DNA from: Hydractinia symbiolongicarpus
Taxonomy: Eukaryota; Cnidaria; Hydrozoa; Anthoathecata; Hydractiniidae
Length of the DNA stretch: 60,000 nucleotides
Direction of reading: 5' to 3'
Assembly: GCF_029227915.1 (NCBI RefSeq)
Contig: NC_079881.1
Location: 12,067,501-12,127,500 of the forward strand
In this document: piece by piece, positions 13,401-25,700 of the stretch
Layout of the letters: each line of letters starts with the position of its first letter
Numbering within the stretch: the stretch's first letter is position 1
Made by a program: the position numbers and the translations under genes
The notes under the pieces: model-generated
Seen by the model: the letters and a program-made list of their open reading frames with translations, nothing else
Told to the model about the DNA's origin: nothing
The model's database searches: none

Positions 13401-16400
13401 GAACTTTGAGACTGTTTTTGTTTTGTTTTGCTATTACAACAATCACTTTCAGTACACTTTATTGGTCATAATCAATTGAAATATTGATTTTAAATTTAAG
13501 CAAATTAAACGAAGCAACTGTTGTCTTTCAAGATGTTTTGATATAAAAATAACACTACAAAAATTTAAATAACCCTAGCTAATATTTTTTTTTTCAAAGT
13601 GATAACTCAAGTCAAAAAAAACTAAAATTACATTTATAACAATAAAACATAATTCTATTCTCATTCTAAATAAAATTACTCTTAGACAATCGAAGAGGTA
13701 CAGTTTACCAGTTAAGTGTGGTGGCTGCAACAGCAGTCATTATAGCAAAACGGTTCGCAACTTTAACGTGAGAATGTGTGAGCACTTAGGGATATCTCAT
13801 CTTTTTCATAAACCTGTTACCAGTCTTAATCATCCATCTGCTGTTCGAGATCATAGATATGAATGTGATTATGCTCCATCATTTTGTAATTTCACTGTGT
13901 AACCTTGTAGGAGAGCCTAGTTATTACCCAAAATAAACCTTCCTCAATAGAACCATTACTTCATTGCTTTTAGAGCTATTCTAGCATGGAATTATTTTTT
14001 TTATTCATTATTATATGGTATGCGTAAGCCATCAACAATTTGGGTAAGCCATCAACAATTTGGGTAAATAAATTAGACTTGTTGAAAAAGCCTTCTTTAA
14101 TTTAACTATCTGCACTAAAACTTTCAATCTGAATCATTTTAAAAAAGTAATTAAACAGGTTTCAAAAATTTTAAGTGAAATTTTTAGTAAACATTACCCA
14201 ATTACTTTTATCAAAAATGTAAAGCTATTGGTAATAACATCATGTAAATACAACTCTCATGCCTTACCTACTGTCTTTATCTGTCGCTAAGTTTGTTTTT
14301 CCACCAAACGTAGATTGACACTAAAAATGAAACAAAAATTGATATTGGGTACAGTTTTAAGGTTATATAAATAAATTGTCACAAAATCTGATAGAACTAA
14401 AGGAATTGTAAAAATAGAACGCGCAAGGAATGAGTCACAAAATGAGAATGCATAATAGGTTACTTCTGTGTATCTGTCTGTCTATGATTTTTGGAAGGAG
14501 GATGTTTTTATGCCTCATTTGGTTGCTGACAAATCAGTTCTTACTTGACATTATTGCATTAGTTTAACACCAACACTGTTATCATTATTACTTAAGCTGT
14601 TGCAATTTAGTTTAAGTTTGAGGCCAAAGGATTAAAAATCGAAGGAAATAACTGGTGTCATCTCTCATGTTTGGGTGACTAACTAGGGACCACCTGATAC
14701 CAAAATTAGGCCAAAACGTTTAAACTGCATCTCTTGAACCATTTGTCTAAAGCACATGATTTCTGTATTGACAGGTAATTTCTAATGTCATCAAAATTCT
14801 ATTGACGGCTTCTTTTTATTGAATTTTTTGTCTTAGTGGATTTTTCAGACTTATTGACAGACTTTTTACACGCTTATAGTCTCTATAATAATAGCTGTTG
14901 TCTGTCTGTCAATCAAAACCAAGTTATGCTAAGCCGTGCACAAAACTACAAATAACAAATGCGATATGTATACTTTTATTGACTAGTCTAAAATTAAACT
15001 CCGATTTAATGCTCAAAGTGGATACACTTTAAACAAATTAGACATATTCTTTTACATAAATACAACAAAATAGATTGAAATCAATGTTTTCTTAAATTTG
15101 TGAAGCCATTCTATTAATATAAAATTGTGGCTATGTGAATTAATTTTCCTTGTGCAGGTTACGATAGACCAACTGAGAACAAATTGGTCAAATTCTTCAA
15201 ATTGGGTTAGTTTTACCAATTTGGGACCAATGCGTTGATGAGGTCATTTAAAAACCTTATCTCGATATCTCTTTGACTGTTAATCAAAAGCACATGGATC
15301 ATACATTTTCTTGATTAGTGTTCATGTTTTATGTAATGAAAGAAACAATTAACAGATATGACAGGTTATGATGGCATTAATAAATTATGTCTGTAAAGGT
15401 TCACATGTTAAAGGGGCTACGAACCGGTTAAAATGCTCACATTCCATATACCCCACATATTAAAAATCCGGCAAACGCATTTTGCGCAATGAGCGGCGCA
15501 CTTTGCTCGCTGGTTCAATATTTTTTTTCGGAAAGTATATTACAAAGAAATATTTTACAAAGACTCATTCTGGATGAAAACAAAAATAAAATATACAAAA
15601 TAGTAGAATAGGCAAATGTGCTGGGATAGATAGTTTTGACATCACACTGAAAAAGACATGAAGAGGAAAACCAAAACTGATGGAAGGGCAATCTAAGTGC
15701 GCAGAGGTAATTAGACGCGACGTTGTGTGGGAACAAAAGTAAAATTTAAAATTTAATATTCCTAATGCTTCTTTTAAATAAAAACAAAGATGATTCTTTC
15801 TGCAGTACAGTTGGTAATTCGTTAAAAATCATACCACATTGATGACTGAAAGATTTTCTTGCGAATTCAGTCCTAAGATGGCTAAGTTTGATGTTTGATT
15901 GATTTCTTCAAGTATTCATTGTGTGGTTGATTTGCTCGAAATTAAAGTGGTTTTCAGTGATGCCATTGATGCTTTTGAAAACTTCAATTGCAGCTCTTTG
16001 TTTTCTGATCGTTGCAATAGAATCCCATTGATGGGTACCACCATAAATTTCAAACGCTTGATTGTGTAAATATTGTAGCTTGTCTTCCTGGGTTCTCGAT
16101 AAAGACAGCATTATTGGATAACAATAAAGTGTTATAAACCAATTTTACCATGTCAGCTGTCAAAAGATATCGAATACTTTTGAGTAATTTGAGCTTTCTA
16201 GATGCCTTTTTGTACGTTGTGTCGAGATGTTCCTGTAGTGTCAGATGGTTGTCCAGATTAACTCCCAGATAGATATAATTATCTTCTTTGTTAATGGACG
16301 TAGCATTTATCTTGATGGTACATGCATCCTGTTTACGTAGGTTTTGATAAGCTCCATACATAACAAACTCAGTCTTTCCCTTTTTAAGATTTATTATTAC

Positions 16401-19400
16401 ACAGTTTTCATTCATCGCAGTCTGCAATACGTTGGATTTTGTTATTAAGAACTGATTCAACTTCTTTGCTCGATTTTGATGAGTAATATACAACAGTGTC
16501 ATCGGCATACAAAAGCACTTTCGATTTACTTAGTAGTTGGTGTAAGTCGTTAACGAGTAGAAGGAATAGTAATGGACCCAGGGTTGAACCCTGGGGCACA
16601 CCACAAGTAATCTGTTGAGGTGATGAATTTATGTTATCGTATGTGACATATTGGATACGATTGAATAAATAATCTTCGGACCACTGCAACTTGATATCAT
16701 GGATTCCTTGAGTTTGTGTAAGAGCCGCAAGTGGTTCATAGTGTCGAAGGCTTTTCGTAAGTCGAGATAAATCGCCCCAGTGCATTCTCCTTTATCTGCA
16801 TTTTTGCGAATAGTTTTGACAAACAATGACACCGCTTCTTGCGTAGATCGCTGTTTACGAAATACGAATTGTTGGCATTGAAGAAGGTTGCTTTCTTCTA
16901 GATAATTGTACAGTTGGTGATGTACAATTTGTTAGATAATCTTCAAGAATACATTTAGCACGGAAATTGGTCGATAGTTATCAAGTTTTGATTTATTGTC
17001 CGATTTGTATACTGAAGTCACGCATGCTACTTTTTCAGCCGATGGAAACGTACGAGACTGAAGGCTCAAGTTAATTAGGTAACATAACGGAAGTACAATT
17101 TCATCAGCGCAATCCTTTATGAGACAAGGCGGTATTGCATCCAGACCGGCACCTTTTGACACTTTCAGCTTCTTTAGTCGTTTTTAAGTAAATCAGGAGT
17201 AACTGCATTAAATTTGAACACTGACATATTCTTGTTAAGGGAAAGCTTGCTAGACTCATAATACATCCATCTCCGATCACCAATGGAAGTAATAGTATTA
17301 GCAAGTTTGGAACCGAAACTTGAGAAAAATTTACAGAAACAACCAGCTATCCTCGATTTATTACTTATTAAGCATCCATCAACATCGACTAACACCTCTT
17401 ATTCCAGAATGTTTTAGAATCATTGACGTTTTCAGTAAAAATGTTTTGGTGATATTTATTTTTACTTTGACGTATAAGAGTGGTGACTTTATTACGGATT
17501 CTTTTATAGCTTTCCCAGTCGAAACTGTTATATTTCCTTGCTTTTCTCAAAAAATGGTCCCTTTCTCTCATTTTTGTTTTAATTTCACCAGAGAGCCACG
17601 GACACGACTTTCCTCTAATAGATATTTCTTTGAGTGGAACATGAATATTAATGATTTTGAGGATTCTCGATATAAAAGCATCCCAGCTTTCATTCATGGT
17701 ATCTTTCAAGATAATAGAATCCCAATCAGAGTTTTTCATATCATCCTTAAAACGATCCCTAATGGTAGAACTATTGTTTCTTCGACATTGCTTTGATGCG
17801 AGGTAAAAATTACATCAATTATTGTTTTTGAACTTTCCGTTACTCTAGTGAACTGTTTAATGAGTCGCTTGAGACCCACAATAACAAATAGGTCTTTTAA
17901 TTGTTTATGACCATTGCGTTTATTATAATCTACAGTACAGTCCAGATGTAAACGTACGCGTACGCTCAACTTGCAAAAATAATTGCTTTCATTAAAAAAA
18001 ACAATAGGATAGCGAGTTCCTTTCAAATTGTGCGAAAATAATTGCGTCGTGTTAAAAACAAAAGCATAGCAAGAAACATTGTTTAAAAAGAATACTCAGC
18101 GCGAGAATAAATTAAACGCGAAGGCCATTGAATTTTTATTTTTTTTAACAACGAAACTAATTATAGTAACACGATTTTAATCTCGATTTATTTAAAAAAC
18201 ACAAGCTCTTTTAAAAAACAACAAATCCAATGATCTAAATATTTTTAAAAAAACTAATGCTACTTTTAAAACTTTTAGTAATATTTCTTTATCGTCGAAA
18301 CATATTTTTTAACATGCGAAACTTTTAAAAGCTCTTTATATAAAAAGCAACGTTTAGAAACGCAAACGCAAACGGAAAAAACCTACGTTCGGGACTTTTC
18401 CTTTCGCGATAAGATTTCGAAAACAAATTAAATTTTAATACCGAAGAAAAAAAATCTAAAAATATAACTTTCGAAATGTGATTTAAAAAAAACAATTCTA
18501 TCTCCGTTTTTCCTTTTTAAACTTTTAAAATGCGATCTAAAAAAACATTTCTATCGCTGTTTTTCGTTTTTAAACTTTTAAAATGCGATCTAAAAAAACA
18601 TTCCTATCGCCGTTTTTTGTTTTTTAACTTTTAAAATGCGACCTAAAAAAACATTTCTATCGCCGCTTTTCGATTTTAAACTTTTAAAATGCGATCTAAA
18701 AAAACATTTCTATCAAAATTAAAGTTTCAATCTTTGTTAAAATATAATAATTTCTATCGCTTAAAAGCTTTATTTAACCCGCGCAACCAACAATGCCTTC
18801 TTGCTAGTTTATTCAGTTTCCACGCAAAACTTTTGTTTAATACAAGTATTAAACAATGGCTCTTCGTGTCACATTGATAGAGTTGATAACATTTGCAATT
18901 ATGCTATTGGGAATAGTTATGTTAACACTATTTAACAATAGTTACACGCAGTTATAATAAGCTGTTTTTTCTTCAATAATCTTTTGTTTATTATGCGCAA
19001 GTTAATGACTTACAAGACTCACAAGATAATTAATAAGAACAAAAGACAAACAACTACCGCCTCCGAGAAAAAGGTGTGAAACTTGAGCGTACGCATACGC
19101 TTACATCTGGACTGTACTGTATATTAAGATCTCCCAGTAGTAAAGCTTCTTTATCTTATGTTGAGCTAATTGTCAAAAAGTTGTTAAGATAAGTTTCGAA
19201 ATTTTTATACCGTGTAATGAACTATCCAGGGGTCGGTACATGACACAAACGATAAAAGATTTGGGCTTTTCTACAAAGATTTCTACAACTATGGATTCAA
19301 TATCACTCTCCAAGTCAAATCTACGTTGCCATTTAAGTAAACAATAACACCACCACCAATTCCTGTTTTTCGATCTTTTCTTACAGTACGGTATCCTTCA

Positions 19401-22400
19401 ATTGAAACTAGTGAATCCGGAATTATTTCAGTTAGATGAGATTCAGTTATTCCAAGTAGGTGAATGTTTTTTCTAGCCCTGAATAACATGTCCTGGATTT
19501 GGTCAATTTTTCCAAACAAGCCATTGACGTTCAGATAAGAAGTTTGAAACCACGCTTTTCTGAAAAGGAGTTAATAGTGTCATTTCCAGGTCGACCCCCA
19601 TCGTGGTTGAGTCTGCATTGAGTGCAAAGAGATGTTGTGATAAAATCTTTTATGCTGATACAATTTTTCTGAAAAAATTGAGTACATCCAATACATGTTA
19701 CCTTTTGTTTGTTATGGTTTATATTATTCAAGCAAGCGCCACAATTAGGACCCGGACAGATTTCAACGTCCCCCGCAAGTATTAAAAGTAACCAAGTCGT
19801 TTCTCTGAGATCAAGATTAAGTTTATAAATGTGATTCTGTTTATAAACCCATAAAGATGAACTGTAATAACCGTCTTGAACGAAATCAAACGATTCTATA
19901 GTAAAACAAGTTTTTGTATCCAGAATATCATAAATTGCAGGTCCAGCTGATGTAAAAGTAGGCCTTTTTACAGAAAATATAACAACAATTAATAAGAGGT
20001 GGCGGAACACGTCCATACACCGCAGCGCCATCTTGACAACCATGTTCCCTACGTTTCAGCTTTACAACATGCTTTAGGTTGGATAAGACCTATGTAGCTA
20101 TAGTATGGATTGGTGATTATATTCTTATTATGTTCATGATTGTTTGTATCATTAATTTTGACTCTTTTCTTGCATATATTTTAGAAAGTTCTGATGCCTA
20201 AATACAGATAAAAAATCATTTTCTAATACTATTTGAAAAGAAAAAATCGATTTGTATAGTGTATAGTGTATTCTGACAATAATTTCAGGTTACTACAACC
20301 TCTACGGTCAGCTCATAATAAATAGATAAATAGTATTAACATAAAAAAAAACAGAAAATAAAAAAAATTAAGTAATAAACTAAATAATAAACAATTTATG
20401 GGGCAATTGCAGAATAACTGTCATTTTCAGTCAGGGATAATGCATATATAATCAAGGGATCCCTGAATTGTGGCATTTTTTAAAACGGTGCCCCATAAGT
20501 CTTTTCTGATATTGTTTATATGTGAGAATCATCTCTCTCAACAGTCTGGAATTAATAAGTATGGCCTAAATGTTGTTGCGGGAAAGATGATAAAATCATA
20601 GAAAACCAGACAGGACAATGTCTCGTTTGGTCCAGTGTTAGAAGTTCAAAGAATATCCCGTACTGTTGTTTCCTGTAGTTTTTAGCGACTGTTCACCAAA
20701 ACTGAAGACTGCACAGTCTAAAAACTGTAAGTATACCTCAATTGAGGGAATATAGTTTAATTGTACTATGGCTCACTTCTCTCCTTAATAAAAACACTTC
20801 AAATTATTTAAAATATCCATATACATCGATTCACAGCGATGTATTAGCTTCGTACAACCGTGTTTTGATTGTTTTTAAACGACCTATGACAATGTTTTAG
20901 CTTCATACAAGCGTGTTTTAACGGTTTTTAAAAGATCTATGGTGATGTTTTAACTTTATACGATCATGTTTTGATAATTTTTAAACGATTTACAGCGATG
21001 TTTTAGCTTCTTATCTTATTTTTATGGTTTTTAAACAATCTATGGCAATGTTTTCACTTCATATAATTGTGTTTTGGTAATATTTAAACGATACACAGCG
21101 ATGTTTTAGCTTCCTACGATTGTGTTTTGATAATTTCTAAACGATCTACGATGATCAAATAAAGCCATAGTTGGTTTCGAAACTACATAGTTTTATCACC
21201 TCATTCAATGGAAGGGAAAAAAGAATGTCTAAAAATAGTTTCAAGCAATTAATTTATTACGTTTTTTATTGTTTTTTAATTGTTTTGGGAGAACAATTTG
21301 CTTCAGAATTCGTTTCGAAATTCGTTTCAAAAGTTTTTTCTGCATTTGTTTCAAAATAGTTTCGGAATTGTTTCCCAATCGCTTCCACTTCGTCTTAGAG
21401 TTTAAAATAAAATTCAATCGTTTCATAATCGTTTCAAATCATTTCACCTTCATTTCATGAAACGATCTGTAAACGATTTTAAAAAATGATGATACGATCT
21501 TGAAACGATCATAATCGTTTCAATTTGTATAAAATGTGAAACGATTGTGGAGATGGTCCCTTAGTCAAAACACTTCTATTCTTTCCTCTGAAATCTTTTT
21601 CATTTTCAATAAATGACAGCCATGATAAAGATCAAGTGTTCATAGTAATAAATCTCCAAAAATCATTTATGTACATTAGTGGACCATATTCTTTGGGAAA
21701 AAATATATTATGGTACAGTCATTATTCTAATTTTTTCCTATTGTTTCAAACAAAAGACCAATTGTTAACTAAAATCACCCAGAGCCTGACATTCCTCTTT
21801 TTTTTTAAATTTTGTAAATCAAACTTTTAGAAATAAGAAAGAATAATGAAACTTTTTCAGCTGTTTTTTACAAAGATTTTAATAATGTAGTTAAATTTGA
21901 AGATTTGTTGTTTACAATGACAGTTCTTTGCCCCATTTCTACATGAATTCAACAAAAGGATGTGCAACAGTTTTTACCTTAAAAGCAACAGTCGAAAAAA
22001 AATTACAAAGAGTGTTCATTTTTGATTTACTGAAATCATTGTTAGTAAAGGGTGTAGATGAATCTCTTAATTTTCCACTTTTACTTTGAAAAACCCTTTT
22101 TAAAATATCCCAGAACGAAGAACTTGGTTGAATCGTGTTAATTTTTGTTGAAGTTTTTTTTATAATTAATTTTGGCGTTCCGTATAGTGTTGGTACAGTA
22201 ACATTTCCAATCACTGGATATTATTTCGATTTACAAGCTTTGTATTGAAAAAGAAGTGAGCTATAAGGACCATTGTACAATTGAGGGTCTCTCAATTTAT
22301 GATGATGCTGATTCCTGCATTGTTTTTAGCATTAGCTACATTTTTGGAGATTTACTAACCTGTTTTACTGAGTCTAAAAGTTTTTTCAGCAATGCCTGGC

Positions 22401-22422
22401 GATCAGCCTCATACGAATCCAT
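1458..22422 (-). CDS. SNX29: Sorting nexin 29-like protein (RUN + coiled coil + PX), 19 exons, 3' end outside window
   Basis: Phosphoinositide-binding endosomal sorting nexin by family. Coding exons in transcript order: 22360-22422, 14268-14320, 11934-12032, 11535-11572, 11168-11257, 8174-8258, 6526-6596, 6009-6073, 5627-5717, 4566-5277, 4208-4390, 3828-3876, 3722-3749, 3500-3563, 3104-3327, 2542-2648, 2011-2268, 1598-1672, 1458-1523. I derived these by reading; every junction is GT/AG and all phases agree, giving 807 codons with no stop. The start ATG is in the first exon (MDSYEADRQ). RUN-domain signatures include SQFEHALQHGLKK, FWSAVKENLG, VWLRTALNENSLER and GSILFAV. A Ser/Thr-rich linker with a Lys-rich patch (4566-5277) follows, then a coiled coil (3104-3563, with LKNQLKKYVAAVQML). 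The C-terminal part has AEMHGELMEF, LINIWIPSVFLKG and the PX start (EEWNIYRRYSQF, FDFPKKK). The remaining PX exons should lie left of position 1. Confidence in identity is very high; single exon edges could shift by a few bases. Confidence 0.95.
7454..7592. repeat. Foldback (hairpin) element of about 140 bp
   Basis: The two ends are imperfect inverted copies: TAATGACTTATTAACC on the left against GGTTAATAAGCCATTA on the right. The pairing continues inward through AATATAGACC and GGTCTATATT, so the whole stretch can fold into one long hairpin. This is MITE-like and lies between SNX29 exons 6 and 7. Confidence 0.65.
8317..9120. mobile_element. Non-autonomous TIR element, Harbinger-like, TTA target duplication
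   Basis: The left end AGGCCCGAATAAACGGAACA and the right end, read in reverse complement, AGGCCCGAATAGACTGAACA match except for scattered differences. TTA flanks both sides (8314-8316 and 9121-9123). A 3-bp TWA duplication is typical of PIF/Harbinger elements. No ORF of useful length lies inside, so it is a deletion derivative or MITE of about 0.8 kb, in SNX29 intron 5. Confidence 0.65.
9190..9920 (+). mobile_element. Fragment of a non-LTR retrotransposon ORF2 (reverse transcriptase)
   Basis: Plus-strand coding remnants include TWWWNNEIDHCIKEKR near 9380, KSEAEGNRFADVLRREDQRN at about 9494-9553 and KQMKKTNQDVVGEKC shortly after. The reverse transcriptase catalytic motif LLYADDLVLIAESME follows at about 9735-9780, then a stop, then KFEKWKKGLEDKGLRVN. 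An internal deletion near 9686 removes most of the fingers and palm region. It is dead and inserted antisense to SNX29. LINE family not resolved. Confidence 0.75.
9990..10830 (+). repeat. Dispersed repeat with a 92-codon ORF; inverted partner at 32260-33120
   Basis: The stretch shares extended similarity, in opposite orientation, with 32260-33120. Shared parts include the segment around ATTGAATAGTCCTGGTCC, the segment around GCGCAACAAAAAATAACC, and a CpG-bearing stretch near 10760-10810. It contains an open frame at 10009-10287 (starting MAPLERIFGDSSDKT, ending NQVLHKKSSHAVLN) that I do not recognise. A weaker match to its 3' part lies at 8010-8100. Probably a transposon family. Confidence 0.6.
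12426..13965. repeat. Pair of exact 23-bp inverted repeats 1.5 kb apart
   Basis: The left repeat (12426-12448, containing AATGAAGTAATGGTTC) is exactly complemented by 13943-13965. This spacing suits a small TIR element in SNX29 intron 2 that encloses the 63-bp tandem repeats. I could not define a clear target-site duplication, so the element boundary is unproven. No transposase ORF is visible between the arms. Confidence 0.5.
12893..13081. repeat. Three exact tandem copies of a 63-bp unit
   Basis: The units 12893-12955, 12956-13018 and 13019-13081 are identical and begin CTAACGAAAAAACTTATG. Because 63 is divisible by three, the repeat stays open in frame on both strands (for example MYLLQKTYISFFVSPCCPPVR minus its last residue as the minus-strand period). 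This is expected by arithmetic and is not evidence for a gene. Sequence identity implies recent expansion. Confidence 0.9.
17933..19119. mobile_element. TA-flanked TIR element nested in the LINE endonuclease (Tc1/mariner-like, non-autonomous)
   Basis: The ends are inverted copies of about 42 bp with four differences, beginning CAGTACAGTCCAGATGTAA. TA flanks both sides (17931-17932 and 19120-19121). The LINE reading frame resumes across the element if one TA is removed, which independently confirms the boundaries and target duplication. The interior holds no transposase; it is AT-rich with an internal 60-bp tandem repeat. Confidence 0.85.
18480..18715. repeat. About four copies of a 60-bp minisatellite
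   Basis: The period contains CTTTTAAAATGCGATCTAAA followed by AAACATTTCTATCGC. Copies differ by a few bases. It lies entirely inside the TA-flanked element. Confidence 0.8.
20815..21155. repeat. Five to six diverged copies of a 60-bp minisatellite
   Basis: Each period carries GCGATGTTTTAGCTTC, then CGTGTTTTGATAATTTTTAAACGAT or a variant with several substitutions. The AAACGAT word recurs, also inverted, in the adjoining 21390-21560. Located in SNX29 intron 1; no coding potential. Confidence 0.75.
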
Positions 22423-22714
22423 TAAAGTAAGCTAGCTACACATATGCAACCTAAAGGTTGTTAAAATTGATATAAATATGTTGGCAGATGGATGTTCTTC
22501 TGACTGCCCTGCAGCAGTTTCACTCTCAAAACTCGCTACACTGTTCTACCCAATCTTGGAACGCGCCCCGTCTTAAGACTGACCAGGCCAATCTTCCGAC
22601 AGTGACAAATGGGTGGCCAGTCTTAAGACTGGACTGCCCAATCTACGGACGTATATATGGTGGCCGAGAAGTGTCAACGCGTAAAATGAATTTTGCAAAG
22701 ACGAATTAAAATCT

Positions 22715-25700
22715 AAAACAAGAAGCCCTGGGGGCTCTAAGAATTTCCGTTCGCTACCAAAACATTTGATGACAACCTGCTTATTCGTTGTGTTATCGTG
22801 CCAAACATTCGAAGAGGTTTGGTGCATAAAGCTCTGAAGATAAAGCACACAAGTGACATTATATCTTACAACAAACGCAAACAAAACGTGCTAACAAAAA
22901 ATACAGCCATTCATGGTTGAAAGTCTTGCGATTGAAACGTTTATGGTCTTAAACGGCATTTAGTTGACAAAAAATCAAAATTTTGATGTGACCATTATGT
23001 TCAGCATACTTTATTTGTTAACTGTGCCAAATTTTGTCGAAAATAAAGTAGTATTTATTTTTGGACCAATTTTGGCCTAAAATGACATTTAAGGTGGCAA
23101 AAAATTAAAATTCTAATGTCACCATCATGTTCAGCATACTTTATTTGTTAACTGTGCCAAATTTTACCGAAAATGAAGTGGTTTTAATTTTTGGACCAAT
23201 TTTGGCTTAAAATGGCACTTAGGTGACACAAATCAAAATTTTGATGTCACCATTATGTTCAGCATACTTTATTTGTTAACTGTGTCAAATTTTGTCCAAA
23301 ATAAAGTAGTTTTAATTTTTGGACCAATTTTGGCCCTAAAATGACATTTAAGGTGGGAAAAAAATTAAAGTTTTAATGTCACCCATCATGTTCAGCATAC
23401 TCTTTTGTTAACTGTGCCAAATTTTGTCGAAAACAAATACCAATTTGGCCTGAAACGTCATTTAGATGACTTCCCAGTACTTAGGGAGTTTGGGTACGAA
23501 GTTTAAATCTGTGACGTTGCAATTGACTATTTGGGACAGGGTTAGTTAGATCCTCCTCTCAGAGAAACGTGAAATCCCAGGGTCGATTTTTTCTCAAAAA
23601 ATGCTCCGAAAGAAAAAACGACGGTTTTAAAGAATTTCCTACGCCTTCGGGCGCGGAAATTCAATAAATGTCAAAGTCAAGGTTAAGTTAAGAATGAAAA
23701 CAAAATTCAAACTTAAGTTCAAAGTAAAAGTCATTATAAAGTGATGACACTATTCGGCCAGCGACGTGGCCTAACAGTGTCATGGTGTAAAAAAGTGAAA
23801 ATACAAGTTTATCGTCTAATAAGTTTGCAATGATAAAATTTGTCGTTACCGTAAATTCAAAAGATATTACAAAAGCCCTGGTGTTGAAGTTGAGTCTTGG
23901 AGAATATACATGAAAATGCTGAAGGTTTGAAAAAAAAGTAAAAATGTTTAGGTTTAACTATCCAATTTCAACTGTTTTAACTGTGGAGTATACCCACTAG
24001 CAAACCTTAGACTGCTGAATGATGCTATTCACGGCTGTTTCAGCGGGCAATATTTCGGAAACTCAGACTGCGCATGTCTAAACATAAAAAACTGAGATTT
24101 GATAATAAAAATTTATTCATTTATCAATAAAAATTTTATTGTTCTTTTAGCTTTCTAAAAAGGTATGCCGCACTAGCTGCATAACTTCACACTGCCCACA
24201 AATTCAAAATGATTTAGTGTAACTTTCATTTTCCCAATTTCGATAAAAAATGTATGGCTAAATTAGACCAAATTTGCCGAAGCTTCTTCTAGCTCGTCTA
24301 TGATGTGATGCACACCATCGCCCGCCAACGGCTTCAATAATTTTGAAAAACTAAGGCAAATCCCCTGAAATTGATTTAATGAGTGCAAAAACGATATGGA
24401 AAGTGTATCTACTTATTTATCGAAACTGTGTTAAGTTTCGTCTTCTCTGACGAGTTTAAATTATTAAGATTTTTGATTACATCCGAGATCTTATTAAAAC
24501 AAGCGGTCCTTTTCTTTTCGCCCTCTTCTTTGACCGATTTTTTAGCTTATTGCCGTAACGTCACGACTTTTAAATTCCAACCTCGTCCCACGTCAAAGTC
24601 TAATATTTCAGCTCTTTTATAGTTTTGTCTCACATATTTTTCCAGATCATCCTTCAAGTATATATCGTTTTTCCAAGACATCGTCACTTCTTATCGTGTA
24701 TTATTATACTCGCATTCCAGAGTCTACAGTTAGCTAGCTAACTTGACGTTATTTTATTTCATGAAGAAAGAAAAAAGGGGGTCAATATATAGAATATGCT
24801 TACTATTTTCAGTAAAAGCCACACAATTAAAAATTACTACTCCCCCCCCCCCCCCACCCAGTGTTTATTTATTTTTATTTATACCACGAGGTCAGCTGGT
24901 GTGAAAAACCGAAACCACGAGGACAGCTGGAAACAGAACATGAAAAAAAATTGTTATTGTGAAAAATTTGACGGTACCGAAAAAAATTGTGACACTCATC
25001 GTTCACGCAGTTGGCCGAGAAGTGTCATCAGTTGCGTTTCAAGTTTTAAAACAAGAAGCCCTGGGGGCTCTAAGAATTTCCGTTCGCTACCAAAACATTT
25101 GATGACAACCTGCTTATTCGTTGTGTTATCGTGCCAAACATTCGAAGAGGTTTGGTGCATAAAGCTCTGAAGATAAAGCACACAAGTGACATTATATCTT
25201 ACAACAAACGCAAACAAAACGTGCTAACAAAAAATACAGCCATTCATGGTTGAAAGTCTTGCGATTGAAACGTTTATGGTCTTAAACGGCATTTAGTTGA
25301 CAAAAAATCAAAATTTTGATGTGACCATTATGTTCAGCATACTTTATTTGTTAACTGTGCCAAATTTTGTCGAAAATAAAGTAGTATTTATTTTTGGACC
25401 AATTTTGGCCTAAAATGACATTTAAGGTGGCAAAAAATTAAAATTCTAATGTCACCATCATGTTCAGCATACTTTATTTGTTAACTGTGCCAAATTTTAC
25501 CGAAAATGAAGTGGTTTTAATTTTTGGACCAATTTTGGCTTAAAATGGCACTTAGGTGACACAAATCAAAATTTTGATGTCACCATTATGTTCAGCATAC
25601 TTTATTTGTTAACTGTGTCAAATTTTGTCCAAAATAAAGTAGTTTTAATTTTTGGACCAATTTTGGCCCTAAAATGACATTTAAGGTGGGAAAAAAATTA

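Larger units (their letters stand above)
15780..20043 (-). mobile_element. CR1/L2-like LINE, one degenerate copy, antisense reading along with SNX29
   Basis: Reading down the minus strand: an N-terminal segment from 20043 with a hydrophobic stretch, the phrase LILAGDVEICPGP, and a Cys-rich finger (CGAC, CIGC, CTQC); then an apurinic-type endonuclease with LLGITESHL at 19440-19470 and GDLN interrupted by the element at 17933-19119; then linker sequence; then reverse transcriptase with GAIYLDLRKAFDTMNH (16710-16770), GVPQGSTLGPLLF and LLYADDTVVYY (16500-16620). The last coding remnant ends at 15908. Frames change several times, so it is inactive. The 3' end is not defined; similarity may continue to about 15515. 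The order finger-EN-RT and the motifs suit the CR1/L2 group. Confidence 0.85.

Noticed and set aside
22573-25217. Minus-strand frames starting FAFVVRYNVTCVLY as genes
   Set aside because: The same frame recurs because the DNA is duplicated; no codon bias, splice signals or known domain.
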